Below are positions 5,202 through 10,537 of a stretch of DNA of 30,073 nt, piece by piece. A model generated the notes under the pieces. That model was not told the DNA's origin. It made no database searches and saw nothing but the letters and a program-made list of their open reading frames with translations. Each line of letters begins with the position of its first letter. The stretch's first letter is position 1. Origin of the DNA: a virus; the IMG/VR virus record IMGVR_UViG_3300042691_013854, positions 1 to 30,073 of that record. One strand, written 5' to 3'. The translations under genes and the position numbers were made by a program.

Positions 5202-6039
5202 CGCCCTTCGGGTCGGGCGCGACCGCGTCGGCCGTCTCGTCGTGCGATAGGCGCGAAATCATCGGCAGTCGGTTCGCGCGCTCGGAGTAGGCGAACCGAA
5301 TCGGTTCGTTCACCCAATCGGCGCGCGCCGCGGGTAGGCCGACGTCCGACGCCGTCGCGGGCGATACGACGAACTGGCGGACTTCGCCGCCCGTCTCAAT
5401 GTCGGCCACGAACACGCCGTGTCCGTTCACGCTGCGTTCGGACACGTCATGCAGGAACCCGCGCGCTTCGATTGTCGGCCCCGCGGGTTCCGCCGCCTTG
5501 GGCGCGGCCGCGCGTTCGCGTACGGCCGCGTTCAGGTCGGGCGCATTGCCGCCGCGGATCGCTCGGACGCCGTGCGCGGTCGGATTCGCCTTGTCGTTTC
5601 GGCGGTCCATGTCCGCCTCCTCTTCGCGCGGCAACAACAACAGGTCGCGCAACCAGTAGGAAAGCGACGTGGTCAGCGCGCCCGCGAGTGCCTTGTCAAG
5701 CGGTCGGCCCTTTTCCGCAATGATCGCCCAAGGGACGTCCGCGTCGGTCAGCGTGTCGCCCGTCGCGCCTAGCGCGACTTCGAACGTTGACAGCACGAAC
5801 AGCCCGTCTTCGCTGATTCGCCACGAACGGCGGCGGGCGACGATGCCCGCCGACGACAGCGCGGCGCGGCAAGCCGAAATCATGCTTTCCGCCGACGCAT
5901 AGTTGTACTTGTGGAATTCGTTGCGCGCGTCCTTGGCGGCGAACTGGACCGCCGCTTGGGCGCGCACCAACCCGTCGTACACGTTGCGCGGCGCGGCTTC
6001 GGCCGCGGGTTCCACCGACTTGGTTTCATTCTTCGCCAT
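5182..6039 (-). CDS. erf: ERF-family single-strand annealing protein
   Basis: A 285-aa protein opening MAKNETKSVEPAAEAAPRNV. Residues about 20-150 match the ERF core: LVRAQAAVQFAAKDARNEFH, then YNYASAESMISACRAALSSA, then a later GRPLDKALAGALTTSLSYWL block ending LLLLPREEEADMD, which corresponds to the ERF pattern G-x-A-x-x-Y...L-L-x-L-P-x-E-x-E-D. ERF proteins form rings on single-stranded DNA and anneal complementary strands in phage recombination. The C-terminal half (proline/alanine linker, then a small beta-rich domain) is variable in the family. AGGAG precedes the ATG at 6039; upstream codons in frame are unlike protein. It pairs with the RecE-like nuclease next door. Confidence 0.8.
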   Translation of the reverse strand: MAKNETKSVEPAAEAAPRNVYDGLVRAQAAVQFAAKDARNEFHKYNYASAESMISACRAALSSAGIVARRRSWRISEDGLFVLSTFEVALGATGDTLTDADVPWAIIAEKGRPLDKALAGALTTSLSYWLRDLLLLPREEEADMDRRNDKANPTAHGVRAIRGGNAPDLNAAVRERAAAPKAAEPAGPTIEARGFLHDVSERSVNGHGVFVADIETGGEVRQFVVSPATASDVGLPAARADWVNEPIRFAYSERANRLPMISRLSHDETADAVAPDPKGGADGLF

Positions 6040-6844
6040 TGTTCGATTCTCCTCGGATTGCCCATTCAGGAATGCGGATAGGTTGGACCGTCCGCGGGTA
6101 GCCGTCCCAAACGCCAGTTTCCATGCAGCGCGCGTACTGCGCGCACAGCCGTTCCACGACGCCCGACATTGCGTCCACGTCGGCCATGTCGAGTTGGTAG
6201 ACGGCGACGCAGTACGGCGCGGACTTCTCAACCGCGACGAACGCGACGCTATCCACGTTGACGCCGTGACAGGCGAGAACCGCGCGATAGAACGCCGCCT
6301 GAACGTGGTAGCCGTATTCCCCGCACGAACGCGCGAAGGCGCGCGGCGCGGCGGAAACGGTCGTCTTCACGTCCAACAGGATTCCGCTAGCCGACATCGC
6401 GTCAACCTTGCACTTCGCGGGGACGCCCGCGATTTCGCCGCGGAACACGGCTTCGCGCACGTCGCAAATGTCGAGCAACGCCGCGGCCGCGTCGTGGCGC
6501 GACACGCTGTCGCGCATCATGGCGACGCACTCCGCTTCGTCGGGGTCGAGCAACGCGACGCCCTCGGGCAGACTGGCGGCGAACTCCGCGGCCGCTTCCT
6601 TGCCCGCCTTCGTGCGGCGGTCGAACTTCGGCGCGACGCGGAATTCCGCCGCGTATTCGCTCGGGCGCAGCAGCGCGCAATGCAGCGCGCGCCCGACGCG
6701 CAGCGCGTCCGACTCGTCGGCGTCGGCGCGGGACATTTCCGCCAGGACGTGCGCGGGCGTCGCGCTCCAAAGCCGCTTGACGTACGACGCGCGGACGCCC
6801 TTCAGCGCGTGGTATTTCGATTCGCTCATGTATTCGGGACGCAT
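6026..6844 (-). CDS. RecE-like (exonuclease VIII) 5'-3' DNA exonuclease
   Basis: A 272-aa protein opening MRPEYMSESKYHALKGVRAS. It has the PDDEXK layout of the RecE C-terminal nuclease: an N-terminal S-x-S-x-L/Y-H helix, GRALHCALLRP (about 51-61), a Glu (about 137) followed by CKVDA with Asp148, then ILLDVKTT with Asp158 and Lys160, then the Q-x-x-x-Y element (QAAFY, 182-186). The enzyme would resect one strand at double-strand ends and hand single strands to the ERF protein, as in RecE/RecT or lambda Red. The ATG at 6844 follows GAGGAAC. The C-terminus overlaps the ERF start by 14 bases, so the pair is coupled. Confidence 0.8.
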   Translation of the reverse strand: MRPEYMSESKYHALKGVRASYVKRLWSATPAHVLAEMSRADADESDALRVGRALHCALLRPSEYAAEFRVAPKFDRRTKAGKEAAAEFAASLPEGVALLDPDEAECVAMMRDSVSRHDAAAALLDICDVREAVFRGEIAGVPAKCKVDAMSASGILLDVKTTVSAAPRAFARSCGEYGYHVQAAFYRAVLACHGVNVDSVAFVAVEKSAPYCVAVYQLDMADVDAMSGVVERLCAQYARCMETGVWDGYPRTVQPIRIPEWAIRGESNNGEE

Positions 6845-6846
6845 CG

Positions 6847-6969
6847 TCAGTTCCTCGGGGTGCGGCGGATCGAACGAAGGCGCGCGTACCGCGCCGCGCG
6901 GTACAGTTGCCACGACCCCGCGGCAAGCGGAATCAGCCAAAGCAAGTCAAAGGTAGGGGAACCGTCCAT
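6847..6969 (-). CDS. 40-aa membrane-anchored small protein
   Basis: A 40-aa ORF opening MDGSPTFDLLWLIPLAAGSW with a single hydrophobic segment (residues 7-20) and a highly basic cytosolic tail (RAARYARLRSIRR). The ATG at 6969 lies 8 bases after GGAG of a leader that matches the repeated cassette leader. It stops 2 bases before the RecE-like start, so it is first in the recombination operon. Function unknown. Confidence 0.6.
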   Translation of the reverse strand: MDGSPTFDLLWLIPLAAGSWQLYRAARYARLRSIRRTPRN

Positions 6970-7040
6970 CGTGAACACTCCGTCCGCGCGTCGGCCGCGC
7001 GTGGCCCGCCGCGTCATGCGGCTTCCGTTCCATCGGCGCG
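6970..7040 (-). promoter_or_regulatory. Decayed copy of the promoter-leader module (copy 6)
   Basis: Minus strand retains both leader hairpins, GCCGC-ATGAC-GCGGC (7008-7022) and GCGCG-GCCGA-CGCGC (6986-7000), then GGACGGAG. Upstream it keeps GCGCCGATGGAAC (7027-7039), the spacer sequence of the intact copies. The -10 and leader start are deleted and no TTGACA or operator remains, so it probably no longer starts transcription itself. Confidence 0.6.
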
Positions 7041-7070
7041 ACGCGCGCCGACCCTTGAAATTTGGAAGAC

Positions 7071-7096
7071 GCCGCGCGGCCGTCAAGCCGCGCGGC
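7071..7096 (-). terminator. Hairpin after the 7103-7660 gene (weak or leaky terminator)
   Basis: GCCGCGCGGC (7071-7080) pairs with GCCGCGCGGC (7087-7096), 6-nt loop, just after the stop at 7103. On the minus strand it is followed by GTCTTCCAAATTT, not a good U-tract. Leaky termination here could let the strong divergent promoter feed the recombination operon. Confidence 0.5.
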
Positions 7097-7102
7097 GCGT
7101 GG

Positions 7103-7660
7103 TCATTGGAACTCGCGACCCGCCAGGATGCGGGATTGCAGCGCGTCGAACTGGACGACGTGCGTACGCGTAAGGCGGTACGCCAACTGGACGCGCGCGC
7201 GCTTGCGCTTCCACTCGGACACGGCGCGCAAGCCGCCTTGGTTGTCCGCCACGAACCCGCCCTGAACGATGGACGCGTGGCGGGCGGCGCAGACGTAGAA
7301 CGCCGTTCCGCTCGGCGCGTTCGCCACGACGTCGCGCACGAACTGCGCGTAGGTCGGAAATCCCGCGGGCGTCGCGTGAGCGACTGAGAATCCAAGCATG
7401 GCGAACGTGTATGCCGCTTCGAAGTTGTACGCGCCACGGATACGGCGCGCGTCCGACCACGACACAAACGCGGCCGTCGTGGATGCGGTCAACTGGCGCG
7501 CGCGATGATGAGCGATAAGCAACGCGGCCAGGTCGGTCGTACAACCAGTCGCCGCGCTGATTGCGGCGGGTACGCACCATTTGTTCGGGTTCGCGCCGCC
7601 ATGCGGCGGGGTGATGATGCGCGAAGGCGCATCGGTCGGCGTATAAACTCGGACGGCCAT
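7103..7660 (-). CDS. Cysteine-peptidase-like protein, first early gene
   Basis: A 185-aa protein opening MAVRVYTPTDAPSRIITPPH. It has the layout of papain-like or C39-like peptidases: NKWCVPAAISAATG with Cys29 at the start of a helix, then after about 100 residues GTAFYVCAARHASIVQGGFV with His128, followed by ADN (139-140). These could form a Cys-His-Asp/Asn triad. No signal peptide or cell-wall-binding domain is present, so an intracellular substrate is more likely than peptidoglycan (inference). It is alone between its own copy of the repeated promoter and a hairpin, at the strongest divergent promoter. Such a position suits a protein that attacks or neutralises a host factor. Function unproven. 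Confidence 0.55.
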   Translation of the reverse strand: MAVRVYTPTDAPSRIITPPHGGANPNKWCVPAAISAATGCTTDLAALLIAHHRARQLTASTTAAFVSWSDARRIRGAYNFEAAYTFAMLGFSVAHATPAGFPTYAQFVRDVVANAPSGTAFYVCAARHASIVQGGFVADNQGGLRAVSEWKRKRARVQLAYRLTRTHVVQFDALQSRILAGREFQ

Positions 7661-7718
7661 TGGTTCGACTCCGTGGCGCGTCGGCCGCGCCTTGCCCGCC
7701 GCGTCATGCGGCTTCGGT
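7661..7718 (-). promoter_or_regulatory. Structured 5' leader, copy 2
   Basis: Minus strand: hairpin GCCGC-ATGAC-GCGGC (7698-7712), then GCGCG-GCCGA-CGCGC (7676-7690), then CACGGAGTCG and the ATG. Hairpin 1 differs in sequence from the plus-strand copies, but both arms changed together. Confidence 0.75.
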
Positions 7719-7746
7719 ACTGTAGCGGTATCGGCTAGCCTGTCAA
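7719..7746 (-). promoter_or_regulatory. Sigma-70 promoter, copy 2 (divergent, leftward)
   Basis: Minus strand: TTGACA (7741-7746), 16-bp spacer, TACAGT (7719-7724). It drives the 7103-7660 gene and probably, by read-through, the whole left operon. Confidence 0.85.
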
Positions 7747-7798
7747 GCCTACTTGGACGAATCTTGGAAATCCGCTCGGATTTGTCCAAGCCTACTTG
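7744..7798. promoter_or_regulatory. Shared operator region between divergent promoters
   Basis: CAAG-CCTA-CTTG occurs twice (7744-7755 and 7787-7798), each overlapping a -35. Midway lies the perfect palindrome AAATCCG-CT-CGGATTT (7768-7783). One bound protein could control both arms at once. Confidence 0.7.
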
Positions 7799-7823
7799 AC
7801 AGGCGCGCCGATGGAACTACAGT
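7796..7823 (+). promoter_or_regulatory. Sigma-70 promoter, copy 3 (divergent, rightward)
   Basis: TTGACA (7796-7801), 16-bp spacer GGCGCGCCGATGGAAC, TACAGT (7818-7823). It drives the 7886-8104 gene. Confidence 0.85.
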
Positions 7824-7885
7824 ACACACGTCCGACGAACGGACAGGCCACGCGCGGCCGACGCGCGACGAACGGAGTAGACGCC
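7824..7885 (+). promoter_or_regulatory. Structured 5' leader, copy 3
   Basis: Hairpin GTCCG-ACGAA-CGGAC (7830-7844) starts close to the expected transcription start. Hairpin GCGCG-GCCGA-CGCGC (7852-7866) follows, then CGAACGGAG and the ATG at 7886. ACGAACGGA occurs twice, in hairpin 1 and at the Shine-Dalgarno. Confidence 0.75.
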
Positions 7886-8104
7886 ATGACGAAGGAAGCC
7901 GCCGCCAGGATCGTTGACGGACTGAACACGACGCAGCGCATTTCGCTCCGAATCATGGTCGAGGAAACCCGCCTTGGTTCGTTCGCCGCGGGCGCGGCGG
8001 TCGTGCTTGGTTCGAACTTCCGCGACCTCTTCGCGTCGGTCAACGGCGCGGCCATGACCGATTGCGAAATCCGCCGCGCGGTCTACCGCGCCCTTGGTTC
8101 CTGA
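7886..8104 (+). CDS. Small hypothetical cassette protein
   Basis: A 72-aa protein opening MTKEAAARIVDGLNTTQRIS. It is predicted to be mostly helical: a first amphipathic helix (EAAARIVDGL), a second (ISLRIMVEETRLG), a hydrophobic turn (SFAAGAAVVLG), and a last helix with CEIRRAVYRAL. It may be a compact three-helix protein. I do not recognise it. It is the only gene of its cassette, with its own promoter, leader and terminator. Small, acidic or neutral single-gene cassettes next to a strong phage promoter are often host-takeover or anti-defence proteins (inference). Confidence 0.7.
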   Translation: MTKEAAARIVDGLNTTQRISLRIMVEETRLGSFAAGAAVVLGSNFRDLFASVNGAAMTDCEIRRAVYRALGS

Positions 8105-8130
8105 ACTGGATCAAACACGGCCACGCGCTA

Positions 8131-8164
8131 CCGCCGCCCGAAGTCGGGCGGCGGTTTCATTTTT
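8131..8164 (+). terminator. Terminator of the 7886-8104 cassette
   Basis: CCGCCGCCCG-AAGT-CGGGCGGCGG (8131-8154) followed by TTTCATTTTT. The same hairpin with the same upstream flank CCACGCGCTA recurs at 9775-9808. Confidence 0.9.
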
Positions 8165-8167
8165 GCG

Positions 8168-8198
8168 AAATCCGCTTGGATTTGTCCAAGTGTACTTG
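8168..8198. promoter_or_regulatory. Paired operators upstream of promoter copy 4
   Basis: AAATCCG-CT-TGGATTT (8168-8183, one mismatch from symmetry) and CAAG-TGTA-CTTG (8187-8198) overlapping the -35. Confidence 0.65.
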
Positions 8199-8223
8199 AC
8201 AGGCGCGCCGATGGAAGTAAAGT
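8196..8223 (+). promoter_or_regulatory. Sigma-70 promoter, copy 4
   Basis: TTGACA (8196-8201), 16-bp spacer, TAAAGT (8218-8223). It drives the three-gene cassette 8286-9137. Confidence 0.85.
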
Positions 8224-8285
8224 ACCCATGTCCGACGAACGGACAGGCCAGGCGCGGCCGACGCGCGACGAACGGAGTAGAACGA
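8224..8285 (+). promoter_or_regulatory. Structured 5' leader, copy 4
   Basis: Hairpins GTCCG-ACGAA-CGGAC (8230-8244) and GCGCG-GCCGA-CGCGC (8252-8266), then CGAACGGAG before the ATG at 8286. Confidence 0.75.
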
Positions 8286-8669
8286 ATGAATCGCAACCGT
8301 ACCGCTGACCTGACCGCCGACGCGCTTTCGAAGATTGAGCGCGCCCACGCCGTGGACGTCGGGCCGATCCTCAACACGTGGCTTTCTAGGCAGCGCGCAG
8401 CGTGTTCGGCAATGGCCGACCGCGACGAAGCCGCGCGCATCTGCCGCGCCGCGCGCAAGGCGTACGACCGCGCGGAAAGGGAATGGTTCGTCGCCAAGAC
8501 GGCCGACCGCGCGCGCCAGTTGCGCGACGCGGGCGACGACCGCGCGGCTACCATTGCCGTCGCGCTGTCGTGCTGCGTCGCGGTCAACGCGAAGACGTCC
8601 ACCATTGCGACCCTGTACCGCGAAGCGGGCTACATGATCCAAGGCGGTGCAAGCAATGCCACGGCCTGA
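8286..8669 (+). CDS. Helical hypothetical cassette protein
   Basis: A 127-aa protein opening MNRNRTADLTADALSKIERA. It is almost wholly helical and rich in Ala and Arg, with DEAARICRAARKAYDRAERE in the middle and a Cys-Cys pair later (ALSCCVAVNAKT). A hydrophobic C-terminal stretch TLYREAGYMIQGGAS follows. I do not recognise it. First gene of a three-gene cassette. Its stop overlaps the next start by 14 bases. Confidence 0.7.
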   Translation: MNRNRTADLTADALSKIERAHAVDVGPILNTWLSRQRAACSAMADRDEAARICRAARKAYDRAEREWFVAKTADRARQLRDAGDDRAATIAVALSCCVAVNAKTSTIATLYREAGYMIQGGASNATA

Positions 8670-8868
8670 ATGCGTCGTCCTGCGCCCCAACCCCGCTTGC
8701 CGCGACTGCCGCGGCCGCGGCTACGTTCGCGAACGCCACGCGGCGGGACTGGTCGAGGACTTGGAATGCGACTGCGCGTTTAACGGCCTGACGCCTGAAC
8801 AGGCCGAAGCGGTCGAGGTTGGCGCGTACCTGATTATTTGCCCTGACGACGGAGGAAACAACCAATGA
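8656..8868 (+). CDS. DnaJ-type zinc-finger-like small protein
   Basis: A 70-aa protein opening MPRPECVVLRPNPACRDCRG. Residues 15-45 read CRDCRGRGYVRERHAAGLVE then DLECDCAF. CxxCxGxG followed by CxC is the half-motif of DnaJ-type zinc fingers and could hold one zinc ion. The C-terminal part (PEQAEAVEVGAYLIICPDDG) is acidic. Such single-finger proteins are common in phages without known roles. The ATG at 8656 was preferred over the GTG at 8647 because AAGGCG is then correctly spaced. Confidence 0.65.
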   Translation: MPRPECVVLRPNPACRDCRGRGYVRERHAAGLVEDLECDCAFNGLTPEQAEAVEVGAYLIICPDDGGNNQ

Positions 8869-9137
8869 CCGACGCCACGCAACCTACGCGCCCGATCCAC
8901 GTTTGGGCGGCTATCACGAAACTGCGCGGCATTCCCGCGGGGTACGTCGTGCAACTGCCGCCGCCCTACCGCGATTCGGTTTGGTCGCTGAACGGCCGCA
9001 AATGGTTCCACGTGCGGCATACGTGCAACGTCGTCACGGGCGTCGTGTTCGACCTGGACGACGTGTTCACGCCGCCGCTAGGTTGGACCGTCCATTTCGT
9101 GGACGGTCCGCTGTCCCCCGAGAATGCCGCGCCATGA
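8865..9137 (+). CDS. Hypothetical cassette protein
   Basis: A 90-aa protein opening MTDATQPTRPIHVWAAITKL. The sequence alternates like a beta barrel: GYVVQLPPPYRDSVWSLNGR, then KWFHVRHTCNVVTGVVFDLD, then GWTVHFVDGPLS. It is rich in Trp, Val and Pro. I do not recognise it. GGAGGAAAC lies just before the ATG, which overlaps the previous stop (ATGA at 8865). Last gene of its cassette, followed by a terminator at 9228. Confidence 0.7.
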   Translation: MTDATQPTRPIHVWAAITKLRGIPAGYVVQLPPPYRDSVWSLNGRKWFHVRHTCNVVTGVVFDLDDVFTPPLGWTVHFVDGPLSPENAAP

Positions 9138-9227
9138 CGTCGGCGGAAGCCGATATGCTTCCGACTCTTCTCTTGCCGCGGCGGCGCGGTTGCCATTGCC
9201 GCGCCGTCGCTTTCTTTCCATCCCCCG

Positions 9228-9265
9228 CGCCGCCCCGCGTTTCGACTCCGCGGGGCGGCGTTTTT
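9228..9265 (+). terminator. Terminator of the 8286-9137 cassette
   Basis: A 12-bp perfect GC stem (9228-9239 with 9249-9260, 9-nt loop) followed by TTTTT. The 90 bases between the stop and this hairpin hold no gene that I can support. Confidence 0.9.
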
Positions 9266-9267
9266 GG

Positions 9268-9298
9268 AAATTCGTTCGGATTTGTCCAAGTCGGCTTG
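9268..9298. promoter_or_regulatory. Paired operators upstream of promoter copy 5
   Basis: AAATTCG-TT-CGGATTT (9268-9283, one mismatch from symmetry) and CAAG-TCGG-CTTG (9287-9298) overlapping the -35. Confidence 0.65.
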
Positions 9299-9323
9299 AC
9301 AGGCGCGCCGATGGAATTACAGT
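9296..9323 (+). promoter_or_regulatory. Sigma-70 promoter, copy 5
   Basis: TTGACA (9296-9301), 16-bp spacer, TACAGT (9318-9323), driving the 9384-9752 gene. The -35 starts about 30 bases after the terminator U-tract of the cassette before it. Confidence 0.85.
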
Positions 9324-9383
9324 ACACACGTCCTACGAACGGACAGGCCACGCGCGGCCGACGCGCTAGACGGAGTCGAGCAA
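9324..9383 (+). promoter_or_regulatory. Structured 5' leader, copy 5
   Basis: Hairpin 1 GTCCT-ACGAA-CGGAC (9330-9344; outer four pairs kept), hairpin 2 GCGCG-GCCGA-CGCGC (9352-9366), then GACGGAGTCG and the ATG at 9384. Confidence 0.75.
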
Positions 9384-9752
9384 ATGGAACTTATCGAACA
9401 CGGACCCGCGACCGCCGAAGCCGCTGTCAACCACGCCGCAAACACGCTTCGCGGGCGCGCGCTCGTCGCCCTGAACGCACTTCGCGCGGGCGGCGTGTTC
9501 ACGCGCCAACTTGAATTCAGCGTGTACACGCGTCGCGAACAGTTCCGTACGCGCCTGTTCGTGGACGGCGTCGCCGTCCGCGGCGTCGGGGAATCGACCC
9601 TTGCCGAACTGCGCGCGCTTGGCCTGACGCGCCCGCGCGCCATGTTCCGTACGTCGCGCTACTCGTCGTCTTGGGTTTGCGTCTGCGCGCCAGTTACGGC
9701 CGACGAGTCGGCCGCGAACGCCGCGACGTGGTCGGAACTGGACTACCGCTAA
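9384..9752 (+). CDS. Hypothetical cassette protein
   Basis: A 122-aa protein opening MELIEHGPATAEAAVNHAAN. The N-terminal half suggests a winged helix: a helix (TAEAAVNHAANTLRGRALVA), then LNALRAGGVFTRQLEFSVYT with a strand pair (RLFVDGVAVRGV), then ESTLAELRALGLTRPRAMFR. The C-terminus is rich in Ser and Trp (YSSSWVCVCAPVTADESAAN). It may bind DNA, but the family is not recognised. It is the only gene of its cassette, with its own promoter, leader and terminator, and is the last unit before the late operon. Confidence 0.7.
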   Translation: MELIEHGPATAEAAVNHAANTLRGRALVALNALRAGGVFTRQLEFSVYTRREQFRTRLFVDGVAVRGVGESTLAELRALGLTRPRAMFRTSRYSSSWVCVCAPVTADESAANAATWSELDYR

Positions 9753-9774
9753 ACGCGCGGGATACCACGCGCTA

Positions 9775-9808
9775 CCGCCGCCCGAAGTCGGGCGGCGGTT
9801 TCCTTTTT
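9775..9808 (+). terminator. Terminator of the 9384-9752 cassette
   Basis: CCGCCGCCCG-AAGT-CGGGCGGCGG followed by TTTCCTTTTT. Nearly identical to 8131-8164 including flanks. Confidence 0.9.
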
Positions 9809-9820
9809 GCCGATTGCCGC

Positions 9821-9847
9821 GGGTCGGAATTCCGAGTGTTCCGACCC
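9821..9847. promoter_or_regulatory. Inverted repeat upstream of the late operon
   Basis: GGGTCGGAA (9821-9829) and TTCCGACCC (9839-9847), perfect 9-bp arms with a 9-bp spacer. It lies in the gap between the last early terminator and the first late gene, so it is a candidate operator for late transcription. Confidence 0.45.
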
Positions 9848-9853
9848 TACGAA

Positions 9854-9893
9854 CCGCGCGCCGCGCGACTGGCGTTCAGTCCGCGGCGCGCGG
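9854..9893. repeat. Large stem-loop before the late operon
   Basis: Arms CCGCGCGCCGCG (9854-9865) and CGCGGCGCGCGG (9882-9893) are a perfect 12-bp pair. Inside, GACT/AGTC extends the stem past a one-base bulge. It has no U-tract on either side, so it is not a typical terminator. A weak promoter-like pair (TTCAGT-17-TAGACA) overlaps its right arm; I would not rely on it. Confidence 0.5.
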
Positions 9894-9932
9894 TCGCTAG
9901 ACATAGGGACATTTCCCGCCGATCATGCCCGC

Positions 9933-10280
9933 ATGGCTAGGAAATCGCGAACCAAGGGCGCGGCGGGCGAACGCGAAGCCGCCGCGCGTTTCGAACAGGC
10001 GACGGGCATTCCCGCGCACCGCGCCGCGCAGCGTTGCGGAAAGCACGGGGACGCCGACTTGGCCGTTCCCGAACCGCTGCACTTGGAAACCAAGCGTATC
10101 GCGCGCATCGCGGCCGTCCGCTACCTGGAGCAAGCCGAGAGGGAAGCACGGGAAGGGCGCGTCCCCGTGGTCGTGATGCGCCAGGACAGGGATACCGAAT
10201 GGGTCGTCATGCTTCGGCTAGACAACGTCGCAAGGTTCGCGGAAATCATTTCCGAAGCAAGGAACCGCCCGTGTCTGTAA
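9933..10280 (+). CDS. Holliday-junction-resolvase-like PDDEXK nuclease
   Basis: A 115-aa protein opening MARKSRTKGAAGEREAAARF. The order of motifs fits small archaeal-type or phage Hjc-like resolvases: KG-x-x-GE near the start (Glu about 13), ATGIPAHRAAQRCGKHGDAD with the catalytic Asp, LHLETKRIARI (E-x-K), then AEREAREGRVPVVVMRQDRD and EWVVMLRLD. It would cut branched DNA before packaging or during recombination. It is the first gene of the rightward late operon, about 125 bases after the last early terminator, and overlaps the next gene by 10 bases. Another restriction-like nuclease role is possible. Confidence 0.65.
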   Translation: MARKSRTKGAAGEREAAARFEQATGIPAHRAAQRCGKHGDADLAVPEPLHLETKRIARIAAVRYLEQAEREAREGRVPVVVMRQDRDTEWVVMLRLDNVARFAEIISEARNRPCL

Positions 10281-10537
10281 TCCCGTTCCCCGCCGTGTTC
10301 GACCGCGCCATAAACATTTCCCAACTCGTCGCGCTCGTCTGCGGCTTGGCGTGGATCGGGTCCGAGGCGGGCCGACGCGACGAACGGTTAGCGGTTACCA
10401 TCGGGAAGGTAAACGAACTGGCCGAAATCGTTCAGGACTTGACCAAGGCGCAGATAGCGGGCGCGACCCGCGACGCCGCTAGCGAACGCGAGTTGGAATC
10501 ACTCCGTACCCGAATCGAAAGGTTGGAAACCAAATGA
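10271..10537 (+). CDS. Membrane-anchored coiled-coil protein (lysis region)
   Basis: An 88-aa protein from a GTG at 10271 opening MSVIPFPAVFDRAINISQLV. It has one hydrophobic segment (ISQLVALVCGLAWIG, about 16-30) and then a long charged helix (RRDERLAVTIGKVNELAEIV to RIERLETK). An N-terminal anchor with a periplasmic coiled coil is the plan of inner-membrane spanins and of some holin-associated proteins. AAGGAAC lies 8 bases before the GTG. Its stop is overlapped by the next ATG (10534). Confidence 0.6.
   Translation: MSVIPFPAVFDRAINISQLVALVCGLAWIGSEAGRRDERLAVTIGKVNELAEIVQDLTKAQIAGATRDAASERELESLRTRIERLETK

Noticed and set aside
5903-7387. A 494-codon open frame on the plus strand
   Set aside because: It is antisense to the ERF, RecE-like and cysteine-peptidase-like genes. 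Its Arg/Ala-rich translation has no family features; long antisense frames are common at this G+C.
7741-9366. CRISPR array or transposon ends suggested by the repeated blocks
   Set aside because: The repeats are full promoter-leader modules separated by genes, not short spacers, and there is no transposase or target duplication.
9865-9902. A sigma-70 promoter (TTCAGT-17-TAGACA) for the late operon
   Set aside because: Both boxes are poor and it overlaps a large stem-loop, so I mention it only as a weak possibility.
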